Positions 32,150 to 41,076 of a DNA stretch of 64,000 nucleotides are shown here, piece by piece (positions within the stretch are counted from its first letter, which is position 1; each line of letters starts with the position of its first letter). The notes below the pieces were generated by a model. The model ran no database searches and was not told where the DNA came from. It was given only the letters and a program-made list of their open reading frames with translations. This DNA comes from Sphingobacterium gobiense (GTDB lineage: Bacteria; Bacteroidota; Bacteroidia; Sphingobacteriales; Sphingobacteriaceae), in assembly GCF_002980575.1 (NCBI RefSeq), contig NZ_PVBS01000001.1, forward strand, positions 1,550,001 through 1,614,000, read 5' to 3'. Made by a program: the position numbers and the translations under genes.

Positions 32150-33220
32150 TCACAACTTCACCATCCCACCCGTCTTAACGGATTCATCGCAGGCAAAAGC
32201 AATTCTTAAACTGTTAACGGCATCTTCCATCGATTTGGACAAATCTAGATTCTCGTGTATTGATTGCAAAAAATGCAATTGCTCCCTGTCGCATAGTTCC
32301 TGATGGGATGGCTCATCAGTTAAATCTATCCATTCATCGGGTACAATAAACTTGTTGTTGCTGTCGACATCAGCATAATGCACACGTAAAGATTCTGTTT
32401 GGGTATGAGCCTCTACAGAATCAGATTGACCTTTTGCCCCAGCTTCATTAGCGACAATAGAGACCGCACCTTTAGGCCCAATCACATCTTTGACAAAAAA
32501 CGCCGTTTCGCTTATCATCGGTCCCCACCCGGCTTCATACCAACCTACAGAACCATCATCAAAATGAATCTGTAGTTGTCCGTAGTTATAGTTATCCAAT
32601 GGTATATCATCCGTTAAACGGGCGCCTATAGCAGATACCCGAATGGGGCGAGCTTCCGTTATCTGACACATCACGTCGATATAATGTACACCACAATCTA
32701 CAATAGGACTCAAACTCTTCATTAAATTCCGATGTACATCCCACATATATCCCTGACTTTGCTGATTTAAATTCATACGGAACACCAATGGGTTGCCCAA
32801 TGTTTTTCCTATTTCTATAAATTTGATCCAAGATGGGTGATAACGAAGAATATAACCAACTACTAACTTCTTACCCGAGTCCTTAGCTGCTTGAACCACC
32901 CGCTCAGCCCCCACCACACTATCCGCCAACGGCTTTTCGATGAAAACATGTGCTCCCGCCATAAACGCCTTTAATGCATACTCTTCGTGTGTATCGGGAT
33001 ATGTCGCAATACATACCGCGTCCGGTTCTGTTTGGCTCAAAGCATCATCATAATGATCGAATGTCGGATATGCCGACTCAAGCATGGTGTTAACGCGATG
33101 TTTACTATCGCCTCTGGACACCAACCCAACAATCTCAAACCCTGCTAATTTATGATAGGCTGCAGCATGCGATGCACCCATATTACCACAACCCACAACC
33201 AATATCCTTATTTGTTCCAT
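32150..33220 (-). CDS. Gfo/Idh/MocA-family oxidoreductase (cytosolic)
   Basis: 356 residues. N-terminal Rossmann domain (RILVVGCGNMGASHAAAYHKL, residues 5-25; FIEKPLADS with the catalytic-region Lys in EKP near 95) and C-terminal alpha/beta domain (SPIVDCGVHYIDVMCQI, with the conserved D..H). Family members oxidise or reduce sugars and inositols with NAD(P). It begins 2 nt after the stop of a second family member, so the two are co-transcribed and likely act on related carbohydrates. Substrate unknown. Confidence 0.9.
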   Translation of the reverse strand: MEQIRILVVGCGNMGASHAAAYHKLAGFEIVGLVSRGDSKHRVNTMLESAYPTFDHYDDALSQTEPDAVCIATYPDTHEEYALKAFMAGAHVFIEKPLADSVVGAERVVQAAKDSGKKLVVGYILRYHPSWIKFIEIGKTLGNPLVFRMNLNQQSQGYMWDVHRNLMKSLSPIVDCGVHYIDVMCQITEARPIRVSAIGARLTDDIPLDNYNYGQLQIHFDDGSVGWYEAGWGPMISETAFFVKDVIGPKGAVSIVANEAGAKGQSDSVEAHTQTESLRVHYADVDSNNKFIVPDEWIDLTDEPSHQELCDREQLHFLQSIHENLDLSKSMEDAVNSLRIAFACDESVKTGGMVKL

Positions 33221-33222
33221 CG

Positions 33223-34500
33223 CTACGTAAACTTATAATGACCGGGTCTCGGAATTGCTAACTCATCTATTTTCATGTCCCAGTGATAGTCCTCCACAGG
33301 TGGTCCTAAAACTTCTTCCGAATGGATAGCCTCATCGTAGGACAGCGTTCTGCCTGAATATGCCGACAGTCTACCCCAAATCGCCATTAGCGTAGATTGT
33401 ACCATGAAATCCCCATCGTTGATGACCTGCTTTTCTCTAATCGCTTTAAAGAGTTCGTCGTGTTGCGTTTGATACATATTGTTAAGACGTTCGGTATTAC
33501 GCCAAGGTTGATCGCCAAAAATCTCGTAATTAGTATTAATTCCCACATTTATATATCCCCTTGTTCCCATGGCTTCCACAGTATTACGTGGCGTTGTACC
33601 ATTCTGCTGGCGACCAAAATGGAAACTGCGGAATCCCTTTCCGTATTCGTATTCTACTGTAAAATGATCGTAAACATTTCCATATTTATTCCACGGTCGG
33701 CTTTGGCGTCCGCCAGTAGCTGTTACTTTTTGAGGAAGTTCGTTATTCAATATCCACGACATATAATCTATACTATGTATCGTCTGTTCGACAATCATAT
33801 CCCCCGAATATCGTTGATAATAATACCAATTTCGTAATTGATAGGTCAAATCATTCCATCCAGGTTGCCTTTCTTTATAACTCAATTCGCCGCCATGGCG
33901 AAAAGAAGAAATGGTTTTAATATCTCCTATAGCACCATCATGCACACGAGAAATAATGTCTCTGTTTGGAAAAGAATAGCGAAAACAAAATCCGCTCACC
34001 AAACATAATTTCTTTTCTTTAGCTAACTTAACAGCTGCCTCCACCTCGTGCAGTCCCGGTATATCCACAGCAACGGGTTTTTCGCAAAACACATGTTTTC
34101 CCTCTTTTACTGCTAATGCCAGATGTGCAGGTCTAAAATTCGGGGGCGTGCATAATAACACGACATCTACTTTTGATTTAATTAGTTTTTCATACGCATC
34201 AAAACCGAGAAAGGAAGTTCTCTCCGTTACAGCTATACGGTCCCCGTATTTTTGCTTTAAAGCAGAAAGCGTGTTGTTCAGGTTGTCTTCGAAAATATCT
34301 GCCAATGCCGTTACACGCACATCAGGATCTGCTGCCAACGCTTGAAAAACTGCTCCTGTTCCTCTCCCCCCACATCCGATCAATCCAACACGTAAGGTCT
34401 TTCTCTTTGTTTCTGCAACAGCCCCAAGTATAGGCGTGCTTACAACTGTAGAACCCATAACGAGTCCACTGTTCTTGATAAAATCTCTCCGATTAATCAT
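33223..34500 (-). CDS. Gfo/Idh/MocA-family oxidoreductase with Tat-type signal
   Basis: 425 residues. The N-terminus MINRRDFIKNSGLVMGSTVV matches a twin-arginine signal (RRDFIK), so the enzyme is probably exported folded with cofactor to the periplasm, like Tat-exported glucose-fructose oxidoreductase relatives. The Rossmann motif RVGLIGCGGRGTGAVFQAL and HVFCEKPVAVDIPG follow, then a C-terminal domain with RNWYYYQRYSGDMIVEQTIHSIDYMSWIL. First gene of a pair with the cytosolic family member downstream. The substrate is not identifiable; a glycosidase-like role for exported members has been shown in some NAD-dependent glycoside families, but this is not evident here. Confidence 0.9.
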   Translation of the reverse strand: MINRRDFIKNSGLVMGSTVVSTPILGAVAETKRKTLRVGLIGCGGRGTGAVFQALAADPDVRVTALADIFEDNLNNTLSALKQKYGDRIAVTERTSFLGFDAYEKLIKSKVDVVLLCTPPNFRPAHLALAVKEGKHVFCEKPVAVDIPGLHEVEAAVKLAKEKKLCLVSGFCFRYSFPNRDIISRVHDGAIGDIKTISSFRHGGELSYKERQPGWNDLTYQLRNWYYYQRYSGDMIVEQTIHSIDYMSWILNNELPQKVTATGGRQSRPWNKYGNVYDHFTVEYEYGKGFRSFHFGRQQNGTTPRNTVEAMGTRGYINVGINTNYEIFGDQPWRNTERLNNMYQTQHDELFKAIREKQVINDGDFMVQSTLMAIWGRLSAYSGRTLSYDEAIHSEEVLGPPVEDYHWDMKIDELAIPRPGHYKFT

Positions 34501-34574
34501 CTAATATGTTACGAGTTCAAAAAAGTCTATATATTTATATAAATTCAAGAGCAATTTAACAATTACCACAAAAT

Positions 34575-35849
34575 ATGCAAAATGCTATCAGAGAAGTTAC
34601 ACCACTCATTACCGATAATGCCGCCGTGCTGGGTTTGTTGATGATTGTTTTAGGCGTGGTATTTTATACCGCAAGTCTTAAAAGCAAATATATTGTTAAG
34701 TTTTACACGATCATTCCGCCGTTACTGCTCTGTTATTTCATTCCTGGGCTGTTGAATTCCGCTCATATTATTGATGGTGAAAATTCGCCGCTTGCCAGTA
34801 TTGGCAGCCGTTTTTTTCTCCCTTCTTGTTTGATTCTTTTTACCTTAAATCTAGATTTAAAAGAAATGTGGAATTTACGCAAGCGAGCAGGCTTGATGTT
34901 TTTCACAGGTACAGTTGGTATTATTATAGGCGGACCGATCGCCGTTTGGATCACGTCGCTTTTTGCCCCCGAAATAGTGGGCGGCGTCGGTCCTGACGAA
35001 GTATGGCGTGGATTAGGAACATTGGCAGGATCTTGGATTGGCGGAAGCGCTAACCAAGTGGCACTCAAAGAAATACTACAGCCCTCTCCCAGCTTATTTT
35101 CTTCTATCATCGCCGTAGACGTATTTGTAGCCTATATATGGATGGCTTTTTTACTATATGGAGCAACCAAGCAACAAAAATTTGATCGCTTTTTTAACGC
35201 AGAAGCCGCAGATGTAAAGGCACTGACTAAAAGAATGGATCAACAACAGAAAGCGAATAGCCGTATACCCGAAGCTAAAGATTTCATCCTGATGCTATCA
35301 CTTGCTTTAGGCGGAACAGGGCTTGCATCGTTAATCGCGGACCCGGTAGCTTCGTATATGGCGAATAACTTTCCAGAACTGGAAAAGTTTTCGCTGACTA
35401 ACAGTTTCTTTTGGATAGTTCTCGTTGCTACGCTGATTGGTATCGGACTTTCCTTTACACCAGCTCGTAAATTCGAGCATTCGGGCGCTTCGAAATTAGG
35501 AACTGCCTTGCTTTATATGTTGATTGTGACAATCGGTATGCAAATGGACATCGCTGCTATTCTGAAAAACCCGGGGTTATTTATAGTGGGAATAATATGG
35601 CTTAGCATACATGCTTTACTATTGTTATTGGTTGGAAAATTGATCAAAGCTCCATTTTTCTATTTTGCAGTGGGCAGTATGTCTAATATTGGAGGAGTAG
35701 CATCCGCCACCGTTACATCAGCAGCTTTCCATCCGTCACTAGTCTCCGCGGGAGTGATCCTGGCAGTATGTAGCTACGCGATTGGCACGTATGCTGCTTG
35801 GTTGACGGCGATATTAATGCAATTGGTATCTCCAATCAATGTCATGTAA
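34575..35849 (+). CDS. DUF819-family integral membrane protein
   Basis: 424 residues with about ten hydrophobic helices in two similar halves (helices from about 14-30, 40-58, 75-90 and so on; second half from about residue 235). Conserved-looking blocks include GTLAGSWIGGSANQVALKE and GSMSNIGGVASATVTSAAFHPSL, Gly/Ser/Asn-rich stretches repeated in both halves as in secondary transporters. DUF819 (YjcL) proteins have no proven substrate. A thioesterase gene follows after 27 nt, possibly co-transcribed. Confidence 0.88.
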   Translation: MQNAIREVTPLITDNAAVLGLLMIVLGVVFYTASLKSKYIVKFYTIIPPLLLCYFIPGLLNSAHIIDGENSPLASIGSRFFLPSCLILFTLNLDLKEMWNLRKRAGLMFFTGTVGIIIGGPIAVWITSLFAPEIVGGVGPDEVWRGLGTLAGSWIGGSANQVALKEILQPSPSLFSSIIAVDVFVAYIWMAFLLYGATKQQKFDRFFNAEAADVKALTKRMDQQQKANSRIPEAKDFILMLSLALGGTGLASLIADPVASYMANNFPELEKFSLTNSFFWIVLVATLIGIGLSFTPARKFEHSGASKLGTALLYMLIVTIGMQMDIAAILKNPGLFIVGIIWLSIHALLLLLVGKLIKAPFFYFAVGSMSNIGGVASATVTSAAFHPSLVSAGVILAVCSYAIGTYAAWLTAILMQLVSPINVM

Positions 35850-35876
35850 GGAAATTTAATAAATTTAGGACAAAAA

Positions 35877-36320
35877 ATGAAACAAAACATCTATTTCGAA
35901 GGACAGGTGCTCTGGTCTCAACTAGATCCCAACATGCATCTCAGACATTCGGCATATGCTGACTTCTGTGCACAGGCGCGAAGCAATATGATGACCCAGG
36001 TGGGGCTTTCGCTGGAAGAGTTTGCTAAATATCATATCGGCCCTATCTTATTTAGGGAAGAGCTAATATATTATCGTGAAATCGGGCTTGACGAACGTAT
36101 AGCTGTAAAGGTAGAAATGACAAAGCTTAACCTTAAAAATTTTCGATTCTCGTTTCGTCACGAAATCTATAAAGAAAATGGCATAAAGGCTGCAACAGTC
36201 TACGTAGACGGTGCTTGGCTAGACCTTCAGAAACGGAAACTGACGACCATTCCAAATGAGTGGCATTCGATTCTTGACACGATACCCAAGGCAAATGACT
36301 ATTCAGCGATTACTGAATGA
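35877..36320 (+). CDS. Acyl-CoA thioesterase, 4HBT (hotdog) family
   Basis: 147 residues with the single-hotdog layout: FEGQVLWSQLDPNMHLRHSAYADFCAQAR (the loop where 4-hydroxybenzoyl-CoA/YbgC-type enzymes carry D..G-H-V-NN..Y; here D-P-N-M-H-L-R..Y), then YYREIGLDERIAVKVEMTKL. It may hydrolyse acyl-CoA or acyl-ACP. It lies downstream of a DUF819 gene. An imperfect inverted repeat (GGGTGAA/TTCACCC, 36328-36359) lies between it and the converging gene and could weakly terminate both. Confidence 0.82.
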   Translation: MKQNIYFEGQVLWSQLDPNMHLRHSAYADFCAQARSNMMTQVGLSLEEFAKYHIGPILFREELIYYREIGLDERIAVKVEMTKLNLKNFRFSFRHEIYKENGIKAATVYVDGAWLDLQKRKLTTIPNEWHSILDTIPKANDYSAITE

Positions 36321-36339
36321 CAAAGCCGGGTGAACCCCC

Positions 36340-37851
36340 TTATTTTAAGAGATTCACCCTATATAAGTCTTTTCTTCTATCCTTCAGTATTTTTACTGTA
36401 CCATATTCATGCAAATCCCGTAGGGCATATAAATCCACATCTGCAATCAGAACCATTTCGGTGTTTGGTGTGGCTTCTGCCTTTATACCATTATTAGGGA
36501 AAGCAAAATCTGATGGTGTAAATACAGCAGATTGCGAATATTGGATATCCATATTATTGACACGCGGTAAATTACCTACGCAACCAGCGATAGCCACATA
36601 GCATTCGTTTTCGATAGCTCTCGCTTGCGCACATGCTCTTACGCGCAAATAGCCGTTCTGCGTGTCAGTCATGTACGGCACAAAAAGTATTTGCATGCCC
36701 TGGTCGGCCATGATACGGCTAACTTCCGGAAATTCCACATCATAACATATCAAAAGACCAACCTTTCCACAGTCTGTGTCAAATACGTTGATTTCATTTC
36801 CTCCTACCATCCCGTAATACTTAAACTCGTTGGGCGTGATATGAATCTTTTTATGCACGTCCACCTTCCCATTTCGATGACATAGATAGGACGCGTTATA
36901 AAGTTTTTTATATTCCATGATAGGCATGGATCCGGCGATAATATTAACATTATACGATACTGCAAATTCCTGCAGCTTTTCGACAATTTCACCGGTCAGT
37001 TCCGAAAGCTTCTCCATAGCAGCGCGCTCAGGAAGCTCATTGTAAGGGCTCATCAATGGTGTATTAAAAAATTCCGGAAACATAACGAAGTCTGACCCAT
37101 AGTCGCTGACAGCATCTACAAAAAACTCAACCTGATCGTAAAAGTCGTTTATATCTTTAAACAGCCGCATCTGCCATTGTACCAACCCCAATCTGGTTGT
37201 TTGTTTGGAAGCAGACGAGTATTTTGTATCGGGGTCATAGTATATATTATCCCATTGCAATAGTGTCGCAAACTCATTCGACTCTTTATCTTCGGGAAGA
37301 TAATTTTTCAGGATCTTGGAAACATGAAAATCATTTGACAGCTGAAAGGTTAGTGTCGGATCGAAAATCTCTTTCCGTTTTACTTTTTCGATATAGGTTC
37401 GCGGCGTTATCTTATCTGCGTAGGCATGATAATTTGGTATTCGCCCTCCTGCAAGGATCCCGCGGAGATTCATTTGCTCACACAACTCTTTTCGCACGTC
37501 ATACAAACGTCTTCCCAGACGCAAAGAACGAAAGTCAGGATGTACAAACACTTCTATTCCATAAAGGATGTCCCCTTGATAATCATGGGTCGAGAACTTT
37601 CCGTTATCTATAATTTCATAGTATTTCTTGTAAATATTGGTCTTTTTCGAATCAATGATCAAAGAAAGCGCACAAGCTACCACCCGTCCATCTACTTCCA
37701 CACATAATTGTCCTTCGGGAAAGATCTCTATCAAATCTACTATGTTTTCACGTGTCCATACATCTCCCGTATCTCCACCGTAGGCCTTTTCCATGGAGCG
37801 CTTTAAATCCTTGTAATCCTCGATGGTTAAGTTCCTAACCTGTATATCCAT
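36340..37851 (-). CDS. GNAT acetyltransferase fused to a nitrilase-superfamily amidohydrolase
   Basis: 503 residues, two enzymes in one chain. Residues about 1-165 are a GNAT domain (YGIEVFVHPDFRSLRLGRRLYDVRKELCEQ, the acetyl-CoA loop). Residues about 218-500 are a carbon-nitrogen hydrolase with the complete Glu-Lys-Cys triad: E260 (FVMFPEFFN), K335 (VHKKIH) and C369 (GLLICYDVEFPE). Such fusions are annotated in other bacteria, but substrates are unknown. The acetylase and amidase may act in sequence on an amine or amide (inference). No signal peptide. Confidence 0.9.
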   Translation of the reverse strand: MDIQVRNLTIEDYKDLKRSMEKAYGGDTGDVWTRENIVDLIEIFPEGQLCVEVDGRVVACALSLIIDSKKTNIYKKYYEIIDNGKFSTHDYQGDILYGIEVFVHPDFRSLRLGRRLYDVRKELCEQMNLRGILAGGRIPNYHAYADKITPRTYIEKVKRKEIFDPTLTFQLSNDFHVSKILKNYLPEDKESNEFATLLQWDNIYYDPDTKYSSASKQTTRLGLVQWQMRLFKDINDFYDQVEFFVDAVSDYGSDFVMFPEFFNTPLMSPYNELPERAAMEKLSELTGEIVEKLQEFAVSYNVNIIAGSMPIMEYKKLYNASYLCHRNGKVDVHKKIHITPNEFKYYGMVGGNEINVFDTDCGKVGLLICYDVEFPEVSRIMADQGMQILFVPYMTDTQNGYLRVRACAQARAIENECYVAIAGCVGNLPRVNNMDIQYSQSAVFTPSDFAFPNNGIKAEATPNTEMVLIADVDLYALRDLHEYGTVKILKDRRKDLYRVNLLK

Positions 37852-37860
37852 TTATCTAAA

Positions 37861-37930
37861 TTATAAGTTATAAGATATAAGTTATAAGTGACTATATAGT
37901 TTCATCATTCATAACTCATCACTCATACAT
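37861..37930. repeat. Two facing arrays of 7-bp repeats
   Basis: Four heptads TTATAAG, TTATAAG, ATATAAG, TTATAAG (37861-37888), a 14-nt spacer, then four heptads CATCATT, CATAACT, CATCACT, CATACAT (37903-37930). The second array resembles the first on the opposite strand (AGTTAT core), so the two could fold back imperfectly. Intergenic, between the GNAT-nitrilase and DUF3467 genes. Confidence 0.75.
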
Positions 37931-37933
37931 AAA

Positions 37934-38251
37934 TTATGCTTCCCCTTTTGGACCAAAATTTAACGGCAGCCCCGGCTCACTTGCTTTTATTGTTCCATTG
38001 GCAGCTTCAAATCGGTTAATATTGTCTTGTAACGCCCCTAACAGCCGTTTAGCGTGCTCTGGTGTCAAAACAATTCTGGATTTGACCTTTGCCTTAGGCA
38101 CTCCAGGCATGATGCGGATAAAATCCAATACAAATTCAGAGCTTGAGTGCGTTATAATAGCTAGATTGCTATAAATACCTTCAGCGATCTCCTCACTCAA
38201 TTCTATGCTCAGCTCGTTATTCTCTATTTCATCGTTACTATTATTTTTCAT
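37934..38251 (-). CDS. DUF3467 family protein
   Basis: 105 residues: an acidic N-terminus, then EIAEGIYSNLAIITHSSSEFVLDFIRIMPGVPKAKVKSRIVLTPEHAKRLL-type sequence across the family domain, ending LPLNFGPKGEA. Soluble, no signal. The family has no known function; members are short cytosolic proteins in Bacteroidota and others. The gap to the M42 peptidase gene upstream is about 125 nt with nothing recognised. Confidence 0.85.
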   Translation of the reverse strand: MKNNSNDEIENNELSIELSEEIAEGIYSNLAIITHSSSEFVLDFIRIMPGVPKAKVKSRIVLTPEHAKRLLGALQDNINRFEAANGTIKASEPGLPLNFGPKGEA

Positions 38252-38376
38252 CTATAAGTTGTTTTTCAAGTTTCATAAAAATCCAGATTTTCTATCTCCA
38301 AATTCTAGTCATTATATACATAGACCCCCAGCACATTATTACCGTGTACGTCGATCTAGTTTCCTCCTTTCAGCTA

Positions 38377-39495
38377 TTATTCGCTAAACGGCCTAAAGTC
38401 CTGTCCATCTTCTATCTTGAGCAATACCTCATAAATAAGCCTTACCACATTATCCAAATCTTCTTTGTGTACCATCTCTACCGTTGTATGCATATAACGC
38501 AGAGGCAACGATATTAGGGCTGAAGGCACGCCGCCATTTGAATACGCGAAAGCATCGGTATCCGTTCCGGTGAACCGAGAAGATGCCTGACGTTGAAATG
38601 GAATGTCATTTTCTTTAGCTACATTGATCAAAAGCCTATTTAGATTAATCTGTACTGCAGGCGCATAAGACAACACCGGCCCCTGACCACAAGCTAAGTC
38701 GCCCTGCGTAATTTTATTAATCATTGGCGTTTGTGTATCATGTGTTACATCCGTCACAATGGCAAGATTAGGCTTAATGTAGTGGGTAATCATCTCCGCC
38801 CCACGTAATCCGATTTCCTCCTGTACTGCATTGACGATATACAGACCGAAAGGCAATTTTTTCTTATTTTGCTTTAACAAGCGCGCTACTTCCGCAATCA
38901 TAAATCCTCCCGCCCGATTGTCCAGCGCTCGCCCTACATAATAACGATCGTTAAGTACGGTAAACTCATCTTCATAAGTAACAACACACCCTACATGGAT
39001 TCCTAACTCCTCCACTTCTTCTTTAGAAGTAGCACCACAATCTAAAAAGATATTCTTTAAGGTAGGAGCATCTTCTTTCTCTCCCGAACGTGTATGGATA
39101 GCTGGCCATCCAAAGACCGCTTTCACCATACCACTATCTGTATGAATGTTTACGCGCTTCGAGGGTGCGATCTGATGGTCGGAACCACCATTCCGGATAA
39201 CGTATATAAAGCCCTCTTTGGTGATATAATTAACAAACCAAGATATTTCATCCGCATGCGCTTCAATGACGACCTTATAGGATGCATCGGGATTGATAAT
39301 TCCTACTGCTGTACCATAATTATCGATATAGGTTTTGTCGACGTAAGGTTTCAGATAATCTAACCATAAGCGCTGGCCCTCCCACTCAAAACCTGTTGGT
39401 GAAGGATTATTGATGTATTTTTCAAAAAAATTCAGTGATTTATCTGTTACGACGGGTATGTGTTTATTTTTCTCTTTCGCTTTTTTATTTGCCAT
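38377..39495 (-). CDS. M42-family aminopeptidase (glutamyl/TET-like)
   Basis: Di-metal cytosolic aminopeptidase, 372 residues from ATG 39495 (MANKKAKEKN). Metal and catalytic residues seen in order: VVIEAHADEISWF (first His and Asp), GRALDNRAGGF (bridging Asp), VQEEIGLRGA (catalytic Glu and Glu ligand), VTDVTHDTQ (Asp ligand), and MHTTVEMVHKED (final His). The frame is open upstream to 39588, but a -7 box at 39567 and the lack of homology support the inner start. M42 enzymes usually form tetrahedral dodecamers. Confidence 0.92.
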   Translation of the reverse strand: MANKKAKEKNKHIPVVTDKSLNFFEKYINNPSPTGFEWEGQRLWLDYLKPYVDKTYIDNYGTAVGIINPDASYKVVIEAHADEISWFVNYITKEGFIYVIRNGGSDHQIAPSKRVNIHTDSGMVKAVFGWPAIHTRSGEKEDAPTLKNIFLDCGATSKEEVEELGIHVGCVVTYEDEFTVLNDRYYVGRALDNRAGGFMIAEVARLLKQNKKKLPFGLYIVNAVQEEIGLRGAEMITHYIKPNLAIVTDVTHDTQTPMINKITQGDLACGQGPVLSYAPAVQINLNRLLINVAKENDIPFQRQASSRFTGTDTDAFAYSNGGVPSALISLPLRYMHTTVEMVHKEDLDNVVRLIYEVLLKIEDGQDFRPFSE

Positions 39496-39566
39496 ATTTC
39501 TTTTTTTGCTATTCGGATAACAATTAGTGGGTCTTTTCTCTTTTTTATACTTTGTCCTTATTCTCT

Positions 39567-39574
39567 CAAAGTTA
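39567..39574 (-). promoter_or_regulatory. -7 promoter box (TAACTTTG) for the M42 peptidase
   Basis: Exact TAnnTTTG on the minus strand, 71 nt upstream of ATG 39495. It lies inside the longer open frame, which argues for the inner start. Confidence 0.5.
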
Positions 39575-39759
39575 GGAATTTCGACCAAATAGTATACGAA
39601 ATTTAATGCAATATTAATTTTATAAAGGATAACCTTATATTTCCTCTATCAAATAACCCTTGATGGCTGAGGATAGCGAAATAGATTTATTTTATATGCA
39701 TATGCTTATATTGCATATCACAATAAATTTATTTAGGTTTACTGCACAATTGAAGACTT

Positions 39760-40593
39760 ATGCACGCGATTTTAAATGTTATCCATTGGAATATAGACCC
39801 TATCATTTTTGAAATAGGTTCTTTTGGTCTGCGCTATTACGCATTATGCTTTTTAGCTGCCTTTGTGGTATCCTATATCCTCATGTTGAAAATTTTCAAA
39901 AAAGAAGGGAAAACACAAGAGCTATTGGATCAGTTAAGTATCTATATATTTCTGGGAACGTTGATCGGCGCACGGTTAGGCCATTGTCTATTCTATGAGT
40001 TTGACTATTATAGTAAACATCCCCTAGAAATGATTCTTCCTTTCCGTATGGTTAACGGAAACTTTGAGCTTACTGGCTTCCAAGGCCTTGCGAGCCATGG
40101 AGGAGCTATTGGCATCCTAATAGCTTTATGGCTGTTTTCGCGGAAAACCAAAACAGAATTTACGTGGATTGCCGATAGACTAGTTATCGTTGTTCCATTA
40201 GCAGGGGCCTTTGTACGGCTAGGTAATTTCTTTAACTCGGAGATTATCGGACTTCCGACCTCCATGCCATGGGGGGTTGTCTTTGAAAAGGTAGATATGG
40301 TCGCCCGCCATCCCGCACAATTGTACGAAGCTATTGCCTACGTCATCATCTTTGTCATCTTATGGACGATGTATCAAAAGAATGCAAAACCAAAAGCAGG
40401 CTATCTATTCGGCATATTCTTAGTTTTGCTCTTCGGTGCACGATTTGCATTGGAATTTTTCAAAGAAAACCAAGAAGCTTTTGAAGACACTATGAAATTC
40501 AATATGGGGCAGTTGTTAAGTGTTCCATTTATGATCGTTGGGTTGTATCTTATTTTTCGAAAACCGAAAACTGGAAATCAGTCTAAACGGTGA
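39760..40593 (+). CDS. lgt: Prolipoprotein diacylglyceryl transferase
   Basis: Inner-membrane enzyme that adds diacylglycerol to the lipobox Cys of prelipoproteins. 277 residues with about seven helices. Hallmarks: GARLGHCLFYEFDYY (about residues 70-85), the catalytic-region GLASHGGAIGIL, and the Lgt signature GAFVRLGNFFNSEIIGLPT. Upstream (39690-39720) is a pair of ATATGCA/TGCATAT inverted repeats of unknown role. The window holds several clients (M48 lipoprotein, DUF4249 protein, the 183-residue lipoprotein). Confidence 0.96.
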   Translation: MHAILNVIHWNIDPIIFEIGSFGLRYYALCFLAAFVVSYILMLKIFKKEGKTQELLDQLSIYIFLGTLIGARLGHCLFYEFDYYSKHPLEMILPFRMVNGNFELTGFQGLASHGGAIGILIALWLFSRKTKTEFTWIADRLVIVVPLAGAFVRLGNFFNSEIIGLPTSMPWGVVFEKVDMVARHPAQLYEAIAYVIIFVILWTMYQKNAKPKAGYLFGIFLVLLFGARFALEFFKENQEAFEDTMKFNMGQLLSVPFMIVGLYLIFRKPKTGNQSKR

Positions 40594-40605
40594 TCTCTAA
40601 GATCG

Positions 40606-41025
40606 TTAATGTTTTAACAAGCTTTCCACCCCCAATCTATAACTAGTTAAGCCGAAGCCGCAAATCACGCCTATACAGTTTGGGGCAAGATAAGAATGAT
40701 GGCGGAAGGTCTCACGCCTATATACATTTGAAATATGGACTTCCACTACAGGGGTTGTAATACCTGCGATGGCATCGCCAATAGCAGCCGAAGTGTGCGT
40801 ATACGCTCCTGCATTGAGCACAACACCGTCATAAGAAAAGCCCACCTCATGCAGTTTGTCAACAATCTCTCCCTCGTGGTTGCTTTGAAAATAAGACAGC
40901 TCAACCTCCGAAAATTGTTGCTTTAATTCTTCAAAAAAGGATTGAAAGTCTTGACTCCCGTAAATATTTTTCTCCCGTACCCCTAATAAATTTAGATTAG
41001 GGCCATTTATGATTATAATTTTCAT
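40606..41025 (-). CDS. aroQ: 3-dehydroquinate dehydratase, type II
   Basis: Shikimate-pathway dehydration of 3-dehydroquinate. 139 residues, type II: IIINGPNLNLLGVREKNIYG (catalytic-loop Arg and Tyr about residues 18-23), QSNHEGEIVDKLHE, LNAGAYTHTSAAIGDAI, and EVHISNVYRRETFRHHS. Converges with lgt with only 12 nt between stops. Confidence 0.97.
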   Translation of the reverse strand: MKIIIINGPNLNLLGVREKNIYGSQDFQSFFEELKQQFSEVELSYFQSNHEGEIVDKLHEVGFSYDGVVLNAGAYTHTSAAIGDAIAGITTPVVEVHISNVYRRETFRHHSYLAPNCIGVICGFGLTSYRLGVESLLKH

Positions 41026-41076
41026 TAGCCTATTTTTTTAATAGCAATTCTAGTAGATTTCATTTATACAATTTTA

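Noticed and set aside
36328..36359. Inverted repeat GGGTGAA/TTCACCC as a terminator
   Set aside because: Loop of 18 nt and no T-run on either strand, so kept only as a note under the neighbouring gene.
39496..39588. N-terminal extension of the M42 peptidase
   Set aside because: A -7 box lies inside it and the residues have no M42 counterpart.
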